Shown here one piece after another: positions 15,663 to 25,409 of a stretch of 64,000 nt of DNA (its first letter is position 1; each line of letters begins with the position of its first letter). The stretch covers positions 380,420-444,419 of the forward strand of contig NZ_JAPZVP010000001.1 of the NCBI RefSeq assembly GCF_027622875.1, in the 5' to 3' direction. Below the pieces are notes generated by a model, which was given only the letters and a program-made list of their open reading frames with translations, had not been told where the DNA came from and made no database searches. Source of the DNA: Glycomyces luteolus. Lineage in GTDB: Bacteria; Actinomycetota; Actinomycetes; Mycobacteriales; Micromonosporaceae. The position numbers and the translations under genes are program-made.

Positions 15663-17282
15663 CTACGCGTCGCGGCGGGCTTCGACGGTGCCCGCGGTGC
15701 CGTGGGCGGTCATCAGGTCGTCCTCGAAGGACACCCGGACGCCCGCCCCGGCACCGGCGAGATCGGCTTGGCGGTACTCGCCGTCGCCCGTGGGCACCAG
15801 CGTAAACGCGGGCGGCTCGACCCCGAGCGAAACGGCGCCCACCCCGCCGTGCTCCTCCAGCGTGTACCAGCCGAGCACGCCGTCGCCCGCGGTGCGGATG
15901 CGCACGTAGGTGTGCAGTTCGCCGCCCTCGATCGCGCCGAGGTCGGCTTCGATCGCCTCGCGTTCGTCGCGGCCCGCGTCGGTCCCGCCGTTCAGGAGCG
16001 CGAGCACGTCGGCTTCGTGGGCGGCGACGTCGTCGGCGCTGAACTCGCTGGAGGAGAACAGGGCCGCCGCCGCGTCGGCGCCGTCGGCCGCGACCTCGAG
16101 GCCGTCCTCCGTGGCGGTGACGTGGAATGTCGATCCGGACTCGATCGTGTAGACGCCTTCGCGCGCTTGCAGTTCGGCGGGGTCGACCTCGGCGGCGCCC
16201 TCAGGGGCGGGGATCGGGTCCCCCGCGATGAACGCCGGGGCGATCGCCTCGACCAGCTCCCCGGCGATGACCGCCTCGGAGTTGGAGGCGGCGGCCAGGG
16301 CCGTGCCGGTCTCGGGCAGCCAGGCCGCGACCGCGTTGTGGCCGGTGTCGCCGCCGCCTCCCGAAGCGGTGATGAGCGGTGCGCCGAACACGTCGGGTCC
16401 GACCGACACCCATCCGGGGAGCTCCTCGGTGCCGTCGCCGTTGTCGAACCCGGTGCCCAGCAGCAGGTCCACTGCCTCCGGTGCGATGACCTCGCCGGTG
16501 AACAGGCCCCTGGTCCAGGCGTGCAGTTCAGCGGCGGTCATCGCCAGGTCGCCGTTCCCGGCGAGCGCCCAGTGCGGACCGGCGAACTCGCCGTTCTGCC
16601 GCGAGGGCTGACCGTCGACGACGCCGACCGCGCGCGGCCCCGGCGCGGCCGGCTCGCCGTCCCAGAACCCGCCGATCGGCTCGCCGTCGACCCGCAGGAT
16701 CTCCTCGGCCAGGTAGCCGCGGTAGTCGCCCGTGGTCTCGTCCACGATGAGCGCCAGCAGCACGTATCCGGCGTTCGAGTACGAGAACTCGGTGCCCGGC
16801 TCGAACGCCGGGTTCAATGCGCTGAGTCTCGCGATCGCCTCGTCGCGTTCGAGCGGCCGGTGGTCCTCGCCCAGGACGCCGCCGAGGCCGCTCGTGCGCA
16901 GCAGCAGCTGCTCCACTGTGGTGTCGGCGGCCGGGCCCTCGAGGCCGGGCAGGAGCGCGCCCGCGCGGTCCTCGAGGGCGAACGCGCCTTCGTCGGCGAG
17001 GCCGATGACCGCGGCGGCGGTGAACGCCTTGCTGATCGAGCCGATCGCGAACACCGTCTCGTCGGTGTTCGGCGTCGACTCGTCCGCCATGCCGAACGCG
17101 GCCCGGCAGTCGCCCGCGCCGTCGCCGATCGCCAGCGCGCCGCTGAAACCGGCGTCGGCCCAGCGGCTCAGCGCGCTCGTGAACGCGCTGTCGCAGCCCG
17201 CGGTCGCGGTGTCGGTCTCGGGGTCGGCGGTGCAGGCGGCCGCCAGCAGGGCGGCCGCGAGGGCCATGGAGATGCGTCTCAT
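15663..17282 (-). CDS. beta-lactamase-family serine hydrolase, lipoprotein
   Basis: 539-residue exported protein of the penicillin-binding-protein/class C beta-lactamase clan. An Ala/Leu-rich signal ends in a lipobox with Cys17, so it should be tethered to the outer face of the membrane. The catalytic SxxK is SISK (Ser82, Lys85), the second motif YSN is at 168-170, and a Gly-rich GGGGDTGHNA segment near 340 stands where the K/H-T/S-G motif is expected. A C-terminal extension of about 150 residues is probably a lipocalin-like DUF3471-type domain. Substrate unknown: peptidoglycan D-amino peptides or small esters. It lies between a BNR-type protein and a two-component system in the same direction. 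Confidence 0.87.
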   Translation of the reverse strand: MRRISMALAAALLAAACTADPETDTATAGCDSAFTSALSRWADAGFSGALAIGDGAGDCRAAFGMADESTPNTDETVFAIGSISKAFTAAAVIGLADEGAFALEDRAGALLPGLEGPAADTTVEQLLLRTSGLGGVLGEDHRPLERDEAIARLSALNPAFEPGTEFSYSNAGYVLLALIVDETTGDYRGYLAEEILRVDGEPIGGFWDGEPAAPGPRAVGVVDGQPSRQNGEFAGPHWALAGNGDLAMTAAELHAWTRGLFTGEVIAPEAVDLLLGTGFDNGDGTEELPGWVSVGPDVFGAPLITASGGGGDTGHNAVAAWLPETGTALAAASNSEAVIAGELVEAIAPAFIAGDPIPAPEGAAEVDPAELQAREGVYTIESGSTFHVTATEDGLEVAADGADAAAALFSSSEFSADDVAAHEADVLALLNGGTDAGRDEREAIEADLGAIEGGELHTYVRIRTAGDGVLGWYTLEEHGGVGAVSLGVEPPAFTLVPTGDGEYRQADLAGAGAGVRVSFEDDLMTAHGTAGTVEARRDA

Positions 17283-17329
17283 GGGCCGAACGGTAGGGGC
17301 CGTGCTGTGAACCGGGTGTAAACGAGCGG

Positions 17330-18628
17330 TCAGGGGCGGGGGAGGTCGAGGAGGACGACCTCGCAGCGGTAGTGCTGGGAGGCGGTCATGGGGCCGCGGA
17401 ACCAGAGGAGCGGGGTGCGGGACGGGTCGCCGGGGGCGACGATCGGCCGCAGGTTGTCGACTTCGGAGTTCTCGGTGACGGGTGTCCAGGCCCAGAACCT
17501 GCCCGCGGCGGCGGCGCGGCCGTGGAAGATCTCGCGGTGGGGGAGTACCGCGCCGTCGCGGGGGTCGACGGGGGTGGAGATGTAGACCGAGCCGGGGTCG
17601 TACGGGTCGATCGCGGCGAGGCCCGTGTAGTCCTCTTCGTGCGGCATCAGGCCGGGCCCGGCCTTCGCGAGTTCGTTGACGGTCCATTCGCCGCCGGGTG
17701 CCATGCGGGCGTAGAAGAACCGCAGGTCCGGGGCGGCCCGCCTGCGGTCGAGATCGAGTTCCTCCTCGCCTGCGCGGGCGGTGAGGATCGCGGCGACGCC
17801 GCCGTTCGCGGTGGTGCGGATGTCGGTGGTCCAGCAGTGCGAGATCCGCGTGCCGCCCCAGCGGGAACCGGCGGCGAGGACCGTGGTCAGGCCCTCCTGC
17901 GAGGGCGCTTCTCCGTTGAGGGCTTTGGGGTCGAGGACGGTGCCGTCGCTGCGGTGGAGCGCGCCGTGCTCGAGGTAGCCGTGGTAGATCGAGTTGTCGA
18001 AGTCGCGCGGGTGGTGGTCGGTGGTGACCAGGTGGAGGCGGTCTCCGGCGGCGGCGTAGCGGGTGTAGCCGTTGACGTAGCCGACCTTGGGGCGGGTGAA
18101 GAGTTTCCCGGCGTAGGCCCAGGTCTCGCCTTCGTCGTCGGAGACGATCGCGCACTGGTCGTCGTTCACGGCGCGGGCGAAGCAGTAGAGGCGCCCGTCC
18201 ATGGCGCGCAGGTTCGAGTAGGTGACGCCGCGGCCCTCGGTGTGCGGGCTCCAGTCGAAGCTGCGCTCGGGGCCCCACATGGTGGGGTCGCCCGGTTCGC
18301 TGATGCGCCAGCGGGTCAGGTCGTCGGTCTTGTGCTTGGTGTAGACGGCGAGCCAGCGGCCGTCGCTGCGCCTCCACAGGGCGGGAACGTCGTGGTCGTC
18401 GGTCTCGAACCGCTCATGGAGCACCGCGATGCGGGAGGCGCCGGTGCGGAGGTCGACGACCGCGAGTTCGACGTTGCCCGAGCGGGCCTCGCCGCCGGGG
18501 CCTTCGGCGGCCGCGATGGACCCGACGACGAGCTGCTGCGTCTCGGGGTCGACGAGGGCGCGCTCGTCCTGGAACCAGCACCATGCGCCGTTGTCATTGA
18601 CGACGTTCGGCTCGGCGAATCGGGGCAT
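17330..18628 (-). CDS. BNR-4 repeat protein, possible glycan-active enzyme
   Basis: 432-residue beta-propeller-type protein with no signal peptide. It opens with NDNGAWCWFQDERALVD and contains Asp-box-like repeats (VSDDEGETWAYAG near residue 150) plus HTEGRGVTYSNL, DHHPRDFDNSIYHGYL and SHCWTTD. This pattern is that of BNR-4 proteins, a group related to sialidase-like propellers and to some ulvan-type polysaccharide lyases; the conserved His/Asp/Tyr residues look catalytic. The substrate is unknown. The ATG at 18628 has GGAGG six bases upstream. Absence of a signal suggests cytoplasmic oligosaccharide processing. First gene of a probable operon with the serine hydrolase 47 bases downstream. 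Confidence 0.8.
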   Translation of the reverse strand: MPRFAEPNVVNDNGAWCWFQDERALVDPETQQLVVGSIAAAEGPGGEARSGNVELAVVDLRTGASRIAVLHERFETDDHDVPALWRRSDGRWLAVYTKHKTDDLTRWRISEPGDPTMWGPERSFDWSPHTEGRGVTYSNLRAMDGRLYCFARAVNDDQCAIVSDDEGETWAYAGKLFTRPKVGYVNGYTRYAAAGDRLHLVTTDHHPRDFDNSIYHGYLEHGALHRSDGTVLDPKALNGEAPSQEGLTTVLAAGSRWGGTRISHCWTTDIRTTANGGVAAILTARAGEEELDLDRRRAAPDLRFFYARMAPGGEWTVNELAKAGPGLMPHEEDYTGLAAIDPYDPGSVYISTPVDPRDGAVLPHREIFHGRAAAAGRFWAWTPVTENSEVDNLRPIVAPGDPSRTPLLWFRGPMTASQHYRCEVVLLDLPRP

Positions 18629-18814
18629 GACGGCCTCCTTCGGCTGGTCCGCGCGGCACGGACGCATCGAGGACCGACAGTATCGGAAAGCGGTATCAAG
18701 GCCTGGGGCGGCCCCGACCGCACCCAACGGAGTGCCACCAAAGATGCAGGGCCCCAGCCGAACCTCGGCCCCGAGGCCGACGCGCCCGGCCCCGCCGCTC
18801 CATACGCTCGGAAC

Positions 18815-19561
18815 ATGGACCTCGCACTCGCCGCCTCCCTAGCGGCCCTCGCGCTCATCGACTCGACCAGCTTCGGCACGCTCCTCATCCCGGTCTGGCT
18901 GCTCCTCGCCCCCGGCCGGGTGCGGGCCGGGCGGATGCTCGCCTACCTCGCCACCATCGCCGTGTTCTACTTCGCCGTCGGCCTGCTCATCGCCGTCGGC
19001 GCCGCCACCTTCATCGACGACATCGGCGCGCTCCTCGACACCCGACCCGCACTGTGGACCCAGCTCGTCCTCGGCATCGGCCTGCTCGTCCTCAGCTTCC
19101 GCTTCGACTCCAAGAAGCAGCACGGGGAGGGCGGACGGGTGGCGCGCTGGCGCGAACGGGCGCTCGGCGTCGATGCGGCCGAAGGCGCAGGCGCGACCCG
19201 CACCCGCTCCTCGGTGCTGCCGCTCATGGGCCTCGCGCTCGCGGCGGCCACGATCGAGGTCGCCACGATGCTGCCGTACCTGGCCGCGATCGGGCTGGTC
19301 ACGTCCGCCGGGATCGGGGCGGCCGGGATCACGCTGACGATGGCCGGGTACTGCCTGGTGATGGTGCTGCCCGCACTGGTGCTGCTCGCGGCCCGCCTGG
19401 TCGCGCGCGGTGCCGTGGAGCCGCTGCTCAAGCGGATCAACGACTGGATGGTCAAGCACGCCGCCTCCACGACCGGCTGGGTGCTCGGCATCGTCGGCTT
19501 CCTCGTGGCCCGCGACGCGGCCTGGCGGCTCGGCCTGTTCGAGCTGCTCCTCAACCGCTAG
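18815..19561 (+). CDS. GAP-family (Sap/LysE-fold) membrane protein
   Basis: 248-residue integral membrane protein with six predicted helices in two halves: ALAASLAALALIDSTSFGTL, AYLATIAVFYFAVGLLIAVG, LWTQLVLGIGLLVLSF, then a charged cytoplasmic loop (residues 98-130), and three more from LPLMGLALAAATIEVATMLPY to WVLGIVGFLVARDAAW. The ALIDSTSFGTLLIPVWLLLAP start is the signature of the GAP/Sap group, whose mycobacterial members help peptidoglycolipid or sulfolipid export. The substrate here is unknown. Divergent from the BNR-type protein and convergent with the CBM2 protein, with a strong hairpin between them. Confidence 0.85.
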   Translation: MDLALAASLAALALIDSTSFGTLLIPVWLLLAPGRVRAGRMLAYLATIAVFYFAVGLLIAVGAATFIDDIGALLDTRPALWTQLVLGIGLLVLSFRFDSKKQHGEGGRVARWRERALGVDAAEGAGATRTRSSVLPLMGLALAAATIEVATMLPYLAAIGLVTSAGIGAAGITLTMAGYCLVMVLPALVLLAARLVARGAVEPLLKRINDWMVKHAASTTGWVLGIVGFLVARDAAWRLGLFELLLNR

Positions 19562-19563
19562 GA

Positions 19564-19595
19564 GAGTGCCCCGGCGATCGCTCGCCGGGGCGCTC
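19564..19595. terminator. bidirectional hairpin terminator
   Basis: A 13-bp stem (19564-19576 with 19583-19595, one G-T pair) and a 6-base loop between convergent stops at 19561 and 19601. Confidence 0.7.
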
Positions 19596-19600
19596 CGGCG

Positions 19601-20758
19601 TCAGCAGCCGATCCGCTCGGGGCCGAAGGCGACGTCGTCGTACCAGAGGGTGTCCGCGTCGTTCCCGTAGCTCTCCCAGCCGAGCCGCAGGTCGGCGAGG
19701 TCGGGGTTCCAGCCCGGCTTCGCGAGCCACTGCGCGTCCACGTCATGGGTCGGCACGCCGTCCACGGCCAGGCCCTCGACCGCTTCGCCGTCGACCCAGG
19801 TGGCGAGGTCGCCGCCGCTGATCCGGAACTCGACGCAGGTCCAGGTCGCGACCGGCAGCGGCCGGCTCAGCGCCACTCCGGCCGGGCTCTGGGCCGGGAG
19901 GGTTGCGTCGTCGGACTCGCGGTTCCATTGCAGCGCGCCGTTCTGCCCGCCCAGGCGCAGATCGGTGTTCGCGTCGTTCCGGTCCTGCATGGCGATCATC
20001 GTGGTGTGGTTCTGCGGCTGCGCGGTGGTGTGCCGCATGTAGACGCGGAACCATTCGGCGTCGGCCGGGAGGTCGCGCCCGATGAACACGTGGTTGCAGT
20101 AGGTCGCGCCGCCCTCGATGCGGATGGAGGTGCCGCCGCTGTTGGCGACCGCCTTGTCCACGGCCGCGGTGCCCGTGCCGGTGCAGTCGGCCGCGCCGAC
20201 GGTCCACTCGCCGCCGGGGACGGTGCCGGTCTGGTCCTCGAAGTCGTCGCACACGGCCCCGGCCGGGCAGTCGACCGGTCCGGGCGGATCGGTCGTCGGG
20301 TCCTCGCTGGGCGTCTCGCTCGGGGTCTCGGTCGGCTGGCTGACGCCGCCGCATTCGATCCCGTTGAGCGAGAACGAAGGCGGCTGCACCGCCCCGCCGG
20401 AGACGACCATCCCGAACAGCTCCCGGGACTGGCCCGCGGCGACAGCGGCGTTCCAGCCGACGTCGGAGCCGGTGAACCTCGTCCCCGACTGCTCCCAGTC
20501 GACGTTCCAGGCGCTCTGGACCGAGGCGCCGCTCGCCAGGTCGAACGCGATGGTCCAGCCGCTCACGGGCTCGCTCCCGGCCGTGAGCGACACGGCGGCC
20601 TGGTGGCCGCCGTTCCAGGAACTCACGACCGTGTAATCGATCCGCTCGCAGGCGTCGGCGTGCGCCGGGCTCGCCGCGACCACCGCGATCGTTCCCGCGG
20701 CGAGCGCCCCGCAGGCGGCGACGACGGCCAAGAGCCGCCGAGTTCGCATGACAGGCAT
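19601..20758 (-). CDS. secreted CBM2 + Cip1-like polysaccharide-binding/lyase protein
   Basis: 385-residue extracellular protein. Signal peptide about 1-35 (RTRRLLAVVAACGALAAG, cleavage after AHA). CBM2 cellulose-binding module about 36-137: CERIDYTVVSSWNGGHQAAV, with the binding tryptophans in SGWTIAFDL, SAWNVDWEQ and GWNAAVAAG, closing at IEC. A Thr/Pro/Glu linker follows at 138-165. The C-terminal 215-residue jelly-roll begins CPAGAVCDDFEDQ and ends LWYDDVAFGPERIGC, which matches Cip1-like proteins, cellulose-associated and possibly glucuronan-lyase-like. The ATG at 20758 has AGGAGG eight bases upstream; ATG 20749 is less well placed. A candidate operator lies upstream. Confidence 0.85.
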   Translation of the reverse strand: MPVMRTRRLLAVVAACGALAAGTIAVVAASPAHADACERIDYTVVSSWNGGHQAAVSLTAGSEPVSGWTIAFDLASGASVQSAWNVDWEQSGTRFTGSDVGWNAAVAAGQSRELFGMVVSGGAVQPPSFSLNGIECGGVSQPTETPSETPSEDPTTDPPGPVDCPAGAVCDDFEDQTGTVPGGEWTVGAADCTGTGTAAVDKAVANSGGTSIRIEGGATYCNHVFIGRDLPADAEWFRVYMRHTTAQPQNHTTMIAMQDRNDANTDLRLGGQNGALQWNRESDDATLPAQSPAGVALSRPLPVATWTCVEFRISGGDLATWVDGEAVEGLAVDGVPTHDVDAQWLAKPGWNPDLADLRLGWESYGNDADTLWYDDVAFGPERIGC

Positions 20759-20816
20759 GCACTGTCCTCCTCTGGTCGGGTCCGCTCCACCCCAACCCGA
20801 CGGCGGACTTGCACCT

Positions 20817-20842
20817 GTATATCGACTTTCATGAATATATAC
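20817..20842. promoter_or_regulatory. AT-rich inverted repeat upstream of the CBM2 gene
   Basis: GTATAT (20817-20822) and ATATAC (20837-20842) flank an inner palindrome TTCATGAA (20828-20835). It stands out from the GC-rich surroundings and lies 59 bases upstream of the CBM2 protein start; candidate operator/promoter. Confidence 0.4.
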
Positions 20843-20976
20843 CCGAATCGGGCGATCGAGAAGGGCCGCGGAGTGATCAGGAATCGAGAAGCACCGGGGG
20901 CCCTCCCGGAAATATCGTTGTGGACATGAGCAAGAGCAGCAGTTTTGAACACAGCGCAGCCACTAAGGAGCCGACC

Positions 20977-21591
20977 GTGAACGCCATCCAGACCGTCACC
21001 CTCGAAGTCGACGACACCGCCGCCGCCGAGGCCTTCTACGCCGCGGCCTTCGACCTCGGCGAGGACTCCTGGCTGCGCGTGCGGCCCGCCAAGGACCCGA
21101 GCAGCGGCTTCCGCGGCTTCGCGATCTCCCTCGTCGTCACCCGGCCCGGCACCGTCGACAGCTTCGCCGAGACCGCGATCGCCGCCGGGGCCACCGCGAT
21201 CAAGGCCCCCGAGAAGAGCCTGTGGGGCTACGGCTGCGTCCTCCAGGACCCCTACGGCAACATCTGGAAGATCGCCACCTCCCAGAAGAAGCACACCGGC
21301 CCGGCCGCCCGCGAGGTCGACTCGGTCAACGTCGGCATCGGCGTCGCGGACGTCGCCGCCGCCAAGCAGTTCTACACCGATCACGGCCTCAAGGTCGCCA
21401 AGAGCTTCGGCCGCAAATACGTCGAGTTCGAGGCCCCCGACGAGGCCGTGTCCCTCTCGCTCTACAGCCGCAAGTTCGCCGCCAAGACCTCGTTCGTCTC
21501 CCCCGAGGGCTCGGGGTCGCACCGCATCGTCTTCGGCAGCCCCGCGGGGACCTTCACGGACGCCGACGGCTTCGAATGGGAAGCCGCTTAG
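20977..21591 (+). CDS. VOC-superfamily (glyoxalase/bleomycin-resistance fold) protein
   Basis: 204-residue protein with two tandem beta-alpha-beta-beta-beta modules: module one about 1-108 (NAIQTVTLEVDDTAAAEAFY, closing at LQDPYGNIWKIA) and module two about 118-204 (SVNVGIGVADVAAAKQFYTDHG, closing at FTDADGFEWEAA). This is the VOC fold used for metal-dependent dioxygenases, glyoxalases and drug binding; the activity here cannot be told. I choose the GTG at 20977 because AAGGAG at 20965-20970 lies exactly six bases upstream, whereas the in-frame ATG at 20926 has no ribosome site and adds 17 polar residues. A GC-rich hairpin follows. Confidence 0.85.
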   Translation: MNAIQTVTLEVDDTAAAEAFYAAAFDLGEDSWLRVRPAKDPSSGFRGFAISLVVTRPGTVDSFAETAIAAGATAIKAPEKSLWGYGCVLQDPYGNIWKIATSQKKHTGPAAREVDSVNVGIGVADVAAAKQFYTDHGLKVAKSFGRKYVEFEAPDEAVSLSLYSRKFAAKTSFVSPEGSGSHRIVFGSPAGTFTDADGFEWEAA

Positions 21592-21605
21592 GGCCGCAAG
21601 CGGAA

Positions 21606-21630
21606 CGGCGCGGGCGCCCGGCCCGCGCCG
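21606..21630 (+). terminator. hairpin after VOC gene
   Basis: Ten-bp perfect stem CGGCGCGGGC/GCCCGCGCCG with a 5-base loop, 14 bases after the stop; no T run. Confidence 0.55.
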
Positions 21631-21726
21631 CGGCGGCGGTGACGTATGCGGCAACACCGTATGCTTCGGGCAAATCGGTGATCTCCGGCTGTTAGCGTGG
21701 CCCGAAATCACGCGAACGGAGAACCA

Positions 21727-22089
21727 ATGACGGCACGACGAACCCTCGCCGCCCTCGCCATCGGCGCGCTCCTGGCGCTCAGCGCCTGCAGTGAAGACGG
21801 CGGCCTCGAAGTCCCCACCGACTCGCCCAGCCTCCCCGACTGGGAGTCCTCCCTCGACGAACTCGCCTCCGAGCTCCCCGCCGATCTCGCCACCGACCTG
21901 TGGGAGGTCGTCCCCGACGCCTCGCCCGAGGAGATCCTCCACAACGCCCAGGAGATCTGCGGCCAGGTCGCGGCCAACGCCGACGAGGAGCAGCTCGCCC
22001 GCGACGCCGCCGAGCTCTTCGGCGTCGAGGAGGCCGAGGGCCCCACCATCGTCGAGACGGTGAAGCCGTACTGCGACGTGGTCGGCTAG
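21727..22089 (+). CDS. small secreted lipoprotein, unknown function
   Basis: 120 residues. An N-terminal signal (ARRTLAALAIGALLALSACS) ends in a lipobox with Cys at about position 21, so the mature part should be a membrane-anchored extracytoplasmic domain of about 100 acidic residues. It contains two further cysteines (EICGQ and PYCDVVG) that could form a disulfide. No domain recognised. The ATG at 21727 has GGAG six bases upstream; an earlier in-frame GTG at 21697 would place ten polar residues before the signal. A hairpin terminator follows the stop. Confidence 0.78.
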   Translation: MTARRTLAALAIGALLALSACSEDGGLEVPTDSPSLPDWESSLDELASELPADLATDLWEVVPDASPEEILHNAQEICGQVAANADEEQLARDAAELFGVEEAEGPTIVETVKPYCDVVG

Positions 22090-22101
22090 CCGCTCATTCC
22101 A

Positions 22102-22133
22102 GAAGGCACAGTGCCGGGGCGCACTGTGCCTTC
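22102..22133 (+). terminator. hairpin terminator after lipoprotein gene
   Basis: Perfect 13-bp stem GAAGGCACAGTGC / GCACTGTGCCTTC with a 6-base loop; short T-containing tail. Confidence 0.7.
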
Positions 22134-22278
22134 CCGCTGAATCAGCTCGGACATATGTGCCTGAAAACGATTCAAAGTCCGATTTCTGGGTCTCTGGTGA
22201 GGAAGCACCCACCCGTCTCGTCGAAACGAGCGGTCCGGGCTTTGCGGGAACCCCGTGCCGGGCGGCTACCGTTGAAGA

Positions 22279-22734
22279 ATGACCTACAGCTATCTCTCGA
22301 GCGACGATGCCACGGCCGTCCTCGAGTCCAAGTATCCCAAGGCGCAGCGTCTCGCCGCGCTCTCGGACATGCTCGATGCCGAACTGCTGTGGGACCACGA
22401 TGCCCGTACGTTCGTGTACGCCGTCGACTGCTGGATCGAGGGCACCGGTTACGGCACGCGCCTCCACACCTGCGCGGTCTGGAACGTCACCGCGGACAAG
22501 GACCTGGCCTTCGGCTTCTCGCGCGCGTCCAAGAACGCCGACCCCGAGCTCGTGTCGGCCGCCGCCAACGAGATCCTCGACATGGTCGCCGCCGGGGTCG
22601 CCGCCGCCGACGACGCCGCCGCCTCGGTCGCGATCACCGCGGTCCTCCACAGCGGCCTGGCCGAATCGCCGTCCCGCAAGCCCATGTTCGCCGCGCTCCG
22701 CGCGCAGCAGGCCGCCCGCACGCCCGCGGCCTGA
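22279..22734 (+). CDS. hypothetical protein
   Basis: 151 residues, soluble, no signal or membrane segment. I do not recognise the family. Visible features: an N-terminal SYLSSDDATAVLESKY stretch, aromatic-rich central strands (LWDHDARTFVYAVDCWIEG, then RLHTCAVWNVTADKDLAFGF) that suggest an alpha/beta fold, and Ala-rich C-terminal helices. Codon bias and a following strong hairpin support it as a real monocistronic gene. Ribosome site is weak (TTGAAGA before the ATG). Confidence 0.7.
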   Translation: MTYSYLSSDDATAVLESKYPKAQRLAALSDMLDAELLWDHDARTFVYAVDCWIEGTGYGTRLHTCAVWNVTADKDLAFGFSRASKNADPELVSAAANEILDMVAAGVAAADDAAASVAITAVLHSGLAESPSRKPMFAALRAQQAARTPAA

Positions 22735-22745
22735 CCACCGACGCA

Positions 22746-22780
22746 GCGGGCCGTCCTCGATCGCGAGGACGGCCCGCTTT
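22746..22780 (+). terminator. intrinsic terminator
   Basis: Perfect 14-bp stem (22746-22759 with 22764-22777), loop ATCG, followed by TTT; ends the gene at 22734. Confidence 0.8.
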
Positions 22781-22809
22781 CCGCTGCCCGGAAGTGAGGC
22801 TCGCCATGA

Positions 22810-24363
<1,554 letters not shown>

Positions 24364-24376
24364 AGCAAGCACGCGA

Positions 24377-24406
24377 GCGCCCCGGAGTCCTCGGACTCCG
24401 GGGCGC
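24377..24406. terminator. bidirectional hairpin between argG and hydrolase
   Basis: Perfect 14-bp inverted repeat (24377-24390 with 24393-24406) between convergent stops at 24363 and 24415. Confidence 0.7.
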
Positions 24407-24414
24407 CGCTGCGT

Positions 24415-25272
24415 CTACGCCTCCAGGACTTCCCGGAGCGCGGCCGCGAACTCGTCGGGCTTGCCGGTCTGGCCGTACTCGCCGCCGAGGAAGCCGCCGT
24501 GGTCGCCGGGGAACGCGACGGTCGCGGTCCCCAGCTCCTCGGCGACGACCTGCGCGGCGCGGGCCGGGAGGATCTCGCCCGAGTCCGCGCCCACGGCGAG
24601 GACGATGCGGGTCGAGGCCGCCCGCAGCGCCGCGAAGTCGTGCCGGAAGGCGTTGCAGGAGATCATGTTCAGACCCAGCAGAGGGTCGTCGCGGTTGCCG
24701 TCGTCCTCGGTCGGCAGCCCGAAGGCGGCCGGGCCGGGCGCGGGCTGCTCCAGGTACGCCGCCGTGAACGGGCCCTGGTGGGAGACCAGGGCGATGAACT
24801 TCGCCATGGCCGGACCGAAACCGGAGGCCAGATAGGTGTCGCGGATGTCCTCGCAGGCCCTGAGGATCACCTCGCTGTCGGGCAGCTCGCTCGACGCCGG
24901 CGGCTCGTGGGCGACGAGGGTGCGGACCTGCTCGGGGTGCTTCGCCACCAGCGCGAGCGCGTTCACCGCGCCGCCGCTGCTGGCGAACAGGTCGACCGGT
25001 CCGCCGCCGACCGCGTCGATCAGGCGGCGCAGGTCGTCGGCGTGCTCTTCCACGGTGTTCTCGGCGGCGCCGTCGGTGCGGACGCTGCGCTCGGAGCCGC
25101 GCGGGTCGTAGGTGACCACGCGGCGGTCGGTGAAGTGGCCTGCGAGCGTGGCGAACCCAGGGGCGGCCATCGGCGAGCCGACGAGCAGCAGGGTCGGCTC
25201 GGCGCCGTCGCGCAGGTCGTAGTGCAGGACGGCGCCGGGGGCGTCGATGGTGTGGCTGTGCGGCTTGGTCAT
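24415..25272 (-). CDS. alpha/beta-hydrolase
   Basis: 285-residue cytoplasmic hydrolase. Core features: LLLVGSPMAAPGF oxyanion-hole region near 28-40, YDPRGSERS near 55-63, the nucleophile elbow DLFASSGGAVNAL near 94-106 (A-S-S-G-G in place of the usual G-x-S-x-G), and the late FPGDHGGFLGG with the catalytic His. The replacement of the first elbow Gly by Ala is seen in many hydrolases of this subgroup. Substrate unknown. GAGGAG six bases before the ATG at 25272 supports the start. Divergent from the LacI regulator. Confidence 0.87.
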   Translation of the reverse strand: MTKPHSHTIDAPGAVLHYDLRDGAEPTLLLVGSPMAAPGFATLAGHFTDRRVVTYDPRGSERSVRTDGAAENTVEEHADDLRRLIDAVGGGPVDLFASSGGAVNALALVAKHPEQVRTLVAHEPPASSELPDSEVILRACEDIRDTYLASGFGPAMAKFIALVSHQGPFTAAYLEQPAPGPAAFGLPTEDDGNRDDPLLGLNMISCNAFRHDFAALRAASTRIVLAVGADSGEILPARAAQVVAEELGTATVAFPGDHGGFLGGEYGQTGKPDEFAAALREVLEA

Positions 25273-25353
25273 GGCGTCTCCTCGTTGCAGTGGGTGTCAC
25301 CGGTACTGACGACAAGCGTCCGCCGAATTCATCGCCGGGTTTGACCCACGCTC

Positions 25354-25370
25354 ATTTTTATGCTTAAAAT
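25354..25370. promoter_or_regulatory. 17-bp LacI-type operator upstream of lacI
   Basis: ATTTTTATGCTTAAAAT, 39 bases before the regulator start. It has ATTTT/AAAAT arms around a central GC and matches the site before the thuA-like gene at 14 of 17 positions. Probable autoregulation. Confidence 0.6.
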
Positions 25371-25409
25371 CTTCGGCGGGCCGGAACGGACTCAGAGAGG
25401 AGGCGGCGG

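Noticed and set aside
15663..18377. 904-codon frame joining the serine hydrolase to upstream sequence
   Set aside because: Only the part from the ATG at 17282 is real; the upstream part is the wrong frame of the BNR-type gene.
20926..20976. ATG at 20926 as start of the VOC protein
   Set aside because: No ribosome site; the GTG at 20977 has AAGGAG at ideal distance and matches the start of the fold.
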